Shown here in pieces: positions 8,476 through 17,600 of a stretch of 32,733 nucleotides of DNA (its first letter is position 1; every line of letters starts with the position of its first letter). A program made the position numbers and the translations under genes. The notes under the pieces are model-generated. The model had not been told where the DNA came from. It did no database searches and worked only from the letters and a program-made list of their open reading frames with translations. Origin of the DNA: an uncultured Oscillospiraceae bacterium (GTDB taxonomy: Bacteria; Bacillota; Clostridia; Oscillospirales; Oscillospiraceae). The stretch is taken from assembly GCA_934565795.1 (NCBI GenBank), contig CAKTIM010000023.1, positions 1 to 32,733 of the forward strand. The letters are read 5' to 3'.

Positions 8476-8540
8476 GGAACCTCTGAATAAATGCTCCTTC
8501 ATTTTCCTGCAGTGGGATGTAAGCTTGAATCAGAGGTTCC
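8476..8540. repeat. MITE-like element with 11-bp terminal inverted repeats
   Basis: GGAACCTCTGA (8476-8486) and TCAGAGGTTCC (8530-8540) are perfect inverted repeats bounding 65 bp with no coding content. The ends resemble short insertion-sequence termini. I could not define a clear target-site duplication. It could instead be a long hairpin in the convergent intergenic region. Confidence 0.4.
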
Positions 8541-8549
8541 CCTAATGCA

Positions 8550-8595
8550 AAAAACCACATCAGCCCCCCGTTGAGAGATGGTTGATGTGGTTTTT
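8550..8595. terminator. Bidirectional terminator between convergent operons
   Basis: Perfect 13-bp stem AAAAACCACATCA / TGATGTGGTTTTT with a 20-nt loop. It has an A-run on the left arm and a T-run on the right arm, so it can stop transcription from either side. It lies between the + strand sugar operon and the - strand surface island. Confidence 0.7.
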
Positions 8596-8618
8596 CCTTT
8601 AGAGCGCATTTTGCAACG

Positions 8619-8655
8619 CACCCCCGGCACTGGGGTTGAAGCAGTGCTGGGGGTG
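8619..8655 (-). terminator. Stem-loop just after the giant gene
   Basis: A 14-bp stem between CACCCCCGGCACTG (8619-8632) and CAGTGCTGGGGGTG (8642-8655), with one wobble pair and a 9-nt loop. It starts 20 nt downstream of the giant gene's stop on the - strand. There is no adjacent T-run; with the following bidirectional hairpin it probably closes the operon. Confidence 0.55.
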
Positions 8656-8675
8656 GTTTCATATGAAGGGGGACG

Positions 8676-11600
8676 TTACGATTGGCTGGGGAGGATCAGC
8701 GAGGTTATGATTTTGGCGTTGGTGTACACGATGTAGTCGCTGGCGGCGGAGCCGGTGATGATTGCGCCGTTGCTGTCCAGCAGCTTGGCTTCCAGCAGGA
8801 CGCGGTAGTTGGCGTAGGTGTTTCCGCCGCTTTCCAGGCCTGCGCCGGTGGTGACGGTCAGCTCCACGGGAATCTGGATGGGGATGCTCCCGTCGATGCC
8901 GTCGGACAGGTCAAAGCTGACATTGGTTCCGCTGACAGAGGTGAAGCTGGAGGAGACGCCGTTGGTGCTCACCACTGTTGCGCCGATTTTTACAGCCACC
9001 GGGGCCGAGGCTGCCACGTATTCACCGCTGTTGTTCTTGCACAGCAGCGTGACGGTGCAGTGAAGCTTGGCGGCGTTGGCGGCGGCGTTCAGTGCCTTTA
9101 CATCGTACTGGGCGGCGGAGGAGATGGAGAAGCTGTCTCCTGCCAGGCCGTTGATGCCCAGCTGATCCAGGCGGGCGCGGGTGGAAGCGCCGGTGGCTAC
9201 ATAGTGGAGTTTTGCCGCGCTGTAATCCGCCCGGTAGTACCGCCGGTTGTTCCCGTCGCGCCCGGTGACGGGGGCGCTGCTTTGCTCCAGCGCCTCGCTG
9301 GAATAGGCCAGATAGGAGCTGCCGCAGATCAGAATGCCGGTTTCCGAATCGTCAGAAGCACCCACGGGGAACTGCTCAATAATGCCCGCGTCCGTGTAGG
9401 TGAGCTTGATCTGGGCGGTCAGCGTCAGCTCGCTGCCGGTCAACTCACTCACCGGGATGGATGGGGACAGCAGTCTTGCCGAGGTATCGCCGCTCAGGGT
9501 GCTGCTGGCTTGCGCGGTCTGCGCTCCATTTTTAAGATAGGTTACCTCCAGCTGCGTGTTGGCGGCGAAGCTTGTCTGCGTTTCCTTGTCCGCCTCACAC
9601 CGGGTCAGGTACAGGTCGAAGCGCTGGCAAAGCTGCTTGCTTTGACCGTACTGGCGGAAGAGTGTAGCGGCTTCTTCGCTGGCAAAGCTGATCTTGGTCT
9701 CCAGCGTCGCGGTGAGGGAATTGTTGTTTGCGCTGGACATCTCCCGGGTGGGATTGGTGGCGGTGACGGTGAACGTCTGGGTGAAGAAGCTGCCCATGAC
9801 GATACGGTTTTCATCGCTCCGACGCGTGTAATCCTTCCCGGAGGGCGTGTTCGTTACCCGCTTTGTGGGAATTCCGGCTACGCCCTCGGGCACCGTCAGC
9901 CGGTCGGGGCTTTGGATGGTGAAGTTCAGGATGGAATCTGCCTTGGCCGGGGTCAGAATGGTCAGATAATACTGCTCGGATAGCTGCTTGGTGACCTTGA
10001 TCTCAAAGCGATTGGCCGATTCATCATCCTCCTGTGTGGCGAGGCGGTAGTAGCTGCTGCCCACCCGCACGGTGGCACTGGCTTCGTCCGTAACGATGTA
10101 GGCGCCTGCGTCGCTTTCCGTGGCGGTCAGACCCAGGCCGTCGCACAGGTAGGAGGGCTTCCAGCCAAAGTCCTTGAAGGAAATGGACGCGCCGGGGGAG
10201 GTTTTGAGGAAGTAGGCCTTGTCCTGATTGTTGCGATCCACCAGCGTCAGCATGGTGCCGTCGGGCAAATGCTGGTTGGAGGCGTAGTCAAGCACAAGTC
10301 TCTTTTCATAATTCCACAGCAGATTGTCGCCGTTGTCGATTACAGCCTGCCAGTCCTCGATGCTCCTGTCATACTCATACCCGATCAGTGCGGTGAACGG
10401 CTCGGCATGTGCGCCGATGGCCGGTTCGGAGTAACTGTCGTAGGCGGGGGCGTAATAGGTGGTGCCCACGTCGGCGGAGGCCCAGAACCTGAATTCCAGC
10501 ACCTTCTTGACAATGACGGGGATGTACAGGTGATAGCTGCCGCCGCTTTGGGTGGCGGTGGGGTTGGTAAACGCCACGTCCAGCAGGGTAAATTGATCCT
10601 TTTCGTTGTCGTAGCAGTTCTTGGTGACCCAGATCTGACGGCTGTCGTTCTGAGACAGGCTGGGCGTATCCAGCGCTGTAAAAGCGTTGCCATCCCACTT
10701 ATAGGTGGTGATGCCGATCTGCTCCACCCGCGCGTCCCAAATGGCCTTGTCAAAGGGCTGATTGGTCAGCAGGGAGATGTAGTTGTAGATCAGCTTGGTA
10801 ACCACCGCCTGCTCCTCAGCAGAAACCACCAGCACCGGGAAATTCGCCGGGCGGTCGCCGGTAGCCCGGTTGTCTCCGCCCGCTGTGTAGTTGGAAATCA
10901 GGCCGGAATTGTCCTTATCGATGAAGAATTCTGCAACCTTTGCCACATTGAAGTAGCTTGTGCAGTCGGTCGCGCTGGCTGCTTCCGCGATTTTCTGGCC
11001 CATGGGGATTGTACCGCTGGCAAAGGCTGCGCCGTCGCCGGTGATGGCGGCATGGCCAGCTATGACCAGAGGGCTTGCGGGATTGCTGGGCACGTAGGGA
11101 CGGGCGTCAAGGGCAGTCAGTGTCTGGTCGCCGGTGTAGTCGGCCCGGACGGCGTAGCAATCCGAGGCCCCGGCGGCGAAATCTACCGCAGGCGTTTTGC
11201 AGCCCACTGCACTGACGACCACCAGATGAACCGGCTCCCTGTCCTTATTCACGCCGCCCCAGATGGCCGCGTTGGTGCTATCGGAGATGGTGGAATCCTT
11301 CACCAGAATGTTGTAGCCGTTCATGGTGAAGCCCTTGCTTTGGTTACTGGCGTTGTTATAGCTGCCGTACAGGAACCCGGTGCCGGGATTGGCCCTCCCG
11401 GCGGCAGCGGTACTGCCGCCCGAGAGGGTGCAGCCGATTGCCTCCGCGTTCCAGATGTTGATCTCCTGTACCGCATTCGTCCGATTGTCCGGGCTGGCGA
11501 CAAACAGCGCCGTATAGCTGCCGCCGCTGACGGTGTTGTTGTTCAGATAGATGTTACTTGCCTTTACCACCGGGCATTTGCACAGAACACCGACCAGGCT

Positions 11601-14600
11601 GGCTGCCGCGCAGCTGCCGGTTATGGTCACAGTGCTGTTGGAGGAGCCAATGTAGATGCGGTCAAAGGTGAAATAGCGATAGTCATCCGTCTGCCCGTTC
11701 ATTCCCATGCCTATTATGCCACCAACCTGGTGGCCATTCAAGGTGACGGCAGAGCCGCTTTCCGTACCAACATAAATATTGGAGGCTGTGAAATTTGCAC
11801 CATTGTCATAGGAAGTCCAGTTGTCGCTTTTGCTGTTGGATAAAAAACCAATAAAACCGCCGACAGTTGATTTGCTGCTCCCGTTTATTGTGAGGCTGCC
11901 CTCAATGTGGATTTTCTCCGCAGAGGCTTCTCCGTGCCACCAGTTGGAGATACGCCAGAAGCCAATCACAGCGCCAACACCAATTTCACCGGCAACTCCA
12001 TCGCTTTGGATAACGGTTGCATCCCCATTAAGGGTAACACCGCTGATGACAACCGGTGATGCATCCAGGAAGCCGATCAAGCCGCCAAGCCCGGTTCGGA
12101 TGGGACTGTAATTTGTGCCAATGTTCGGATAATTTGCAGGGATTTGAATATCACCCTTGGAGCCTTGCAAATTCTTGATTTTGCACGATGCTCCACTGAT
12201 ATACCCGAACAAACCGCCGACGTTTTCAACTCCGTAGACCGTCAGCTTCTGATAGCCGCATCCGTCAATCGTAAGATTTGAGCTGTTGGACAACTGACCG
12301 GCAAGCCCTCCCACGTATCTTACATTGGCGGTTACTTTTGCGTCGCGTACCTGGATATTTGTCAGGTTGGTGGTTCCCCCGCATCGGCCAATCAGCAGAC
12401 CAGCGGAGCCGTTGCTGAAAACCTCCCAGTCCCCCTGCAGCACGCTGCCATCATGCTTAGCGTAGTCCAGTGCCACGCTTCCACTTAGGATCAAATTTTG
12501 AATACTACCGATGGCCGCTGGGTCAGGGAACAATCCAGCGGTGAAGATATACCAGTTGTCTTTTTCTTCATGGTACTGGTGCAAATCCTGTGTCTGGGTG
12601 ACAGTATTTTCATTGCCGTTTACAGAGCCAAGCCGCAGTGACTGGTGTCCGTTGCCATGGATTGCACCAATGCCTCGGAAGCCGCTGCCGTATCCAGAGA
12701 CGTCACAGTCGCCGTCCAGGGTCAGATTGAGGGAATCGGTGGCGGGTGTACTGCGATTGCAGTACTTTGTGACCAGATACGAGGGATTGCCGGATATTTC
12801 ATCCACAAGGGTGTTCCCGGCAACGGAGGTACCAATCAGGGAATAGTCCCCAGCGCGGGGCTTTCCGCTGCTGTTGCTGCCGCTGCTGTTGATGATGGCT
12901 GCCAGCACCCAAAGCCCGGCCCCGTTGGAAATCGTGGTGCTGGAGCCATTAACGGTAAGCCCGGCACCGGCCACATTGGGAATGAAGTAGTTCGAGGTAA
13001 GGGAGCCGAGGCCCTCGCCCTCTGTCAGAGCGAAGCCATCCAGCACCCGGCCAATATAGGGATTAGAATAATTCCCATACTGGGCGGTAAAGCCGCTGCT
13101 GGCGACATTGCGGAAGATCACGCCGCCGCCATAGCTGTTGTTGCCGCCGCCCACCATGCCTACATAGCCGCCCATGGCGGCCAGATACGGATTATTCCCG
13201 GTGGCTGTGGGCTGGGAGGCGTAGGTAACTTTTACGTTATCGATCACTGTGTCGCCGCCCCAGCACCAGCCGACTACGCCGCCAAAGAAGCTGGCATCCG
13301 CGTTGGAAGGTACCTGGCTGCAGGAAATGACCGGCGCGCCGTTTTCCGCATACTGGATGGCCAAATCCTTGACCACACAGCCCCGGCTGAACTTGACCAG
13401 GCCGCCAAATTGGCTATAGGTCTTGTGACTGCTGATGGTAATGGTGACGCCATCACCGCCCACGATCACGCCGCTGAACTGCTGGTCGGTTTCCTTCGTG
13501 CCAAGGCCTGTCCAGTCCTTGAGGGTGAAGCTCTCGGTGATCTTGTAATAGGCGTTGCGCAGATAGCGCAGCATTTTGCCGTTGTCGATGGTGCCTGCAT
13601 CGGATGTCCAGTTGTCGGCGGTGCTGGTGTACACTCTCTCGCCGTCCCGCACCGCTTCTGTTCCGTCTGCCTGAAGGGCTTCAGCGGTGTGACCGTTCTG
13701 CTGAGAAAAGTCGCAGTTGCTGTCCATTACCGGGATGCTGACCTTGACCTTCCAGCCGGAGCGGGTGCCGCCGTTCTGAATGGCCTGGGCAAGAGCCTGC
13801 AGCTGCTTCGGGCTGGAGATGATGTAGGGGTGGGAATAGGTGCCGCAGCCCACCAGCAGGTCGGGGGAGACCAGGTTGATATCCAGCTCGTGAACCTTTT
13901 CGTTATCCTCTTTTTCATGGACATAGCGGGTATAGTTCACAAAGGTACCCGCAGGGGAGCCGTTCGGGTCAACGACCTTGTATTCATAGCCGCTGTCATC
14001 ATATTGCTGGTAGAACCAATATTGCTCTCCATTGTTGCGGCCGGAAACACTTCCGCCCTCAGTATTGGACAGCTCCCGGCCCAGCGTGTAGGGGTCGCTG
14101 TTCACGAAGTTGTATACGCCCCGGCAGGTGTCGTCGGAGTATTTGAAGCTTTCAAGGAACAGAGCGCGGGTGAAGATGGTGCAGTCCTTGGATGTTTCCC
14201 CGCTTTCCTGCAGCTGCATTTTGCTAAAGTGCAGCTGGATGTATTCGGCATTGTCGCTGCCTGCGTAGCCAATCAGGCTGCTTGCAGCCTTGCCGGATGC
14301 TGCGTAGGAGTTAGCTACCGTTTGTACCTCGCTCATATTCAGAGTGGTGTAGCTGCCAATACTCCAAATCAACAGGGGCGTTATCTTATCCGCACTGGGG
14401 GCAGGATAGACGCGGATACCATCCAGCAGTACGCCCTGAATATTCAGCGTCAGAATGTTGTTGACGTTGTTGCCGCGGGCGTCACCCCGGATCAGTGCGC
14501 CATACTGGTTGTTGTAGCCCCCCACGGTGCCTTGCAGGGTCAAATCCGTTACGGTCATTGTCCCAGTGCCCACCGCCTGGGAGAAGATGCCCGTATGCAT

Positions 14601-17600
14601 TCCGTAGTGCTGCCGATTGCTGTCTGAGAGCAGAATGTTGCTCCCGCTTTGCTCGATGGATTCCAGCACCTCAAATGCAAAGATAATGGTGGCGTCTGTA
14701 ATAGAGGTTCCCTCATAGGGCGTGGGATAGAACGCGTAGCCGTTCAGATCAATGGTGCCGCTGATGGTTTGTCCATTGCCCCGGATAAAGTATTTCTCCA
14801 GGTTTTGGTTGCAGCGGTGATACGCGCTCCACAGCACCATTTCCTCCGGGGTGCTGATCGTTCCATCTGATGCAGTGTCCCGGTCGAAAGAATCCAGATT
14901 GTAGTCGTAACGGGTGCGGGGGTTCTTGAATGCGTCGCTGATATGGGTCTTGAAGGTGTTGCAGGAACCGATATCAATTTTATGAGGGGTGGCGTCGGTA
15001 CTCCCGGCGGTTGCGATGGATACAATTGCGTCGTTTCCGTCGCCTGCAATGCTCTTGCCCATCAGGGAATCGAAGTATTGGCCATTGGTCAGCGTCACCG
15101 TTGCCCCGCTGTCATCGTAGGACTGATACAGCACCTCCAGATACAGGGCAGGATTCTCTGTACCGTTGCAGACCAGCAATGCGCTGGGAGTGCCGTCGTC
15201 AGATTTTCCCTCAAAGGTATTTCCTGAGGTGAATTTGATGCCATTTTTTTCAGTCAGCTTCCAGTAGCCAGAGCCTTTGTAGATCAGGCCACCAAAGCTG
15301 CGATCCGTTTTTAGGGAGGAATTTTCAATGGTTACGCCGGTGAAAGTGGCGGCAGTATCCTTCCATTCATAGCCCAACAAACCGCCGCACTGCCCCCAAC
15401 CCCACTGGGTTAGAACGGTAATCGACGATCCGCTTACCGACAGACTTTCAATGGATAGAGTTGTATTGCTCCCCTGAATGCGGGCAATCAGGCCTCCTAC
15501 GGGCGCCTCGCCAGCGAATGGCTCGTGGGTGATGCTGCCAGCAATTTGGCAGCTTTTGACTGAGATATTGGTGCCCGCCTTGTTGATGTAGGCAAGGAAA
15601 CCGGCATTGTGGCTGGAGCCGCTGGAGCTGTCAGTGATGGAGCCAGTCCAGGTGCAGCTGTCAAAGGTAACGGCCTTTCCGTCGCGGGTGATCTCCGAAA
15701 TCATGCCGGAGAGCTTGGTGCCCCCGCCGGAGGTGCCGCTGAAATTCCATACGATTTCCGATGTAACCCCTGTCAGTGCGGCGGGGCCTTCTACCTCGCA
15801 GGCAATGCCGGAGTGAACGCCATCGCTTAGCGAGTCGATATTGCCGGTGCCGCCGACCGTCAGGTTTTTTACCGTCAGCGTAGCTGGCTGAGCAATCAGC
15901 CCCTGCCGGTTGTGGGCACCTGAGGAGGCAAAAACCGTCAGACTGGGGAGAGTGATTTTCTTTTCATTGCCGTCCAGGGTGATGTTAAAGGTATTGCTGC
16001 TGTTATGATCCCGGGTCAGGCCGGTCAGACCGGTATCCGTCAGATCGATATCCGCCGTCAGCTTCAGAGAGACATTTGCTCCCACGTCATTGGGGATTAT
16101 CAGCTTTCCTTTCGGATTCAGCTGCATCCGAAGCGCCACGGAGGCAAACTCCAGAATATTCCCGATGGAATAAACGCCGCCTGTTGCCGAAACCAGCTCA
16201 TTGATGGTGACGGTATGCGCGGTCGTATCCAGCGTAACCAAGCCGGGGAACTTCTTGAGAGAAAGCACCTGACCCCACTTATTGGTGTCGTTCATCTGAT
16301 ATGCAGCGCCGGCGTTGGGCGTCCAGTCTTCCTCGGTGCACACCAGGGTGTTTCCACGCTCGCCCAGAACCCAGCCGCGAACATCTACGCCAGGGACATT
16401 TGTTGCTTTGCTGGGCATGATCGGATTTTTAGCGATATACAGAACGCCGGACAGCATCCTGCCCACCAGACCGCCTACGCTGCCTACGCCGGTGATGGTT
16501 GTGCCGGACAGATCCACATTTTCGCCGACATATAGGAGACTCCCATTGTCCTCCAGCTCTGCAATCAGACCGCCGTAAAGATTGATGGTGTCATAGCTGT
16601 CAATCTGGACAGCGGCGTTGGAAATCTCCACATAGGCGGTATTCTGCCGCACAGCTCCGACCAGGCCGCCCAGAAGCTGAATTCTGGCGGCAGACTCCAT
16701 GGTGACCTTGCCGGAGAGCTTCAGAATATGGCTGTTACTCTGGGGCGCACCGACAAAGCCGCCTGCGAACGGGGCATCGGATATGGATTTGATTTGGACA
16801 TTGGTATTGACAATTAAAGTGCTGTTGGCCGCCGTCGCCTGGTACCAGCCGATCAGGCCGCCGCAGCAACCACCGTTTGCGCTATAATAACCACGGGATG
16901 TGAGCGTGACATTCGAGACGAGAGCCTTGCCTGGATAAGAGATTGTGATTTCTTTTCCGCTGTTCTGCAGTGCACCGTACAGGCCGCCGCTGTCACCATT
17001 TGTAATTGCCAGATCACGAATGGGCAGCACGGTCATTGCAACGTCACCGCTGCTCCAAACCATCTGTCCTGCAATACCACCTGCAGCGCCTGCGCAGCTG
17101 ATGGCGGAGGCATTAGAGTTGGCTTGGATGGATGCGGTATCCCCAAAGGCAAACGTGGGGTTCGTGCAGGTGCCGACGATGCCGCCTGCATATGTGGTTC
17201 CTGTCACCTGAATGACGGAAATGGCTTTATCGGCGTGTAGGCTGGCACTGTCGGCCATGCTGCCTGCTAAGCCGCCTGCGCTGCCGCTTTTATTTGCCAC
17301 ATCAACGGTGATGGCAGACAAGAGAACCAGGCTGGCGGTGCTGCCCATGCTGCCTGCCAGACCGCCTGCATTGCCGCTTTTGTTGGAGACCGTGGCGGCA
17401 ACCTCGGCAGATACGGTCAGGCTGGCATTGCCCGCCATGCTGCCAACGATGCCACCGGCATCGTTGACGGATTCTGAGACCTGGGCGGTAACGTTGTTCT
17501 GTACGCTCAGGTTCGCACCGCTGGCCATGCTGCCCACCAGGCCGCCTGCGTTGCCGCCTGTATTTTTTACATTGACGGTGATGGCAGATGCAACATCCAG

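Noticed and set aside
8682..14627. Long open frames on the + strand inside the giant gene (for example 433, 524 and 660 codons)
   Set aside because: They are antisense shadows of a G+C-rich repetitive gene: Gly/Ala/Val/His-rich low-complexity translations, no ribosome binding sites and no domains.
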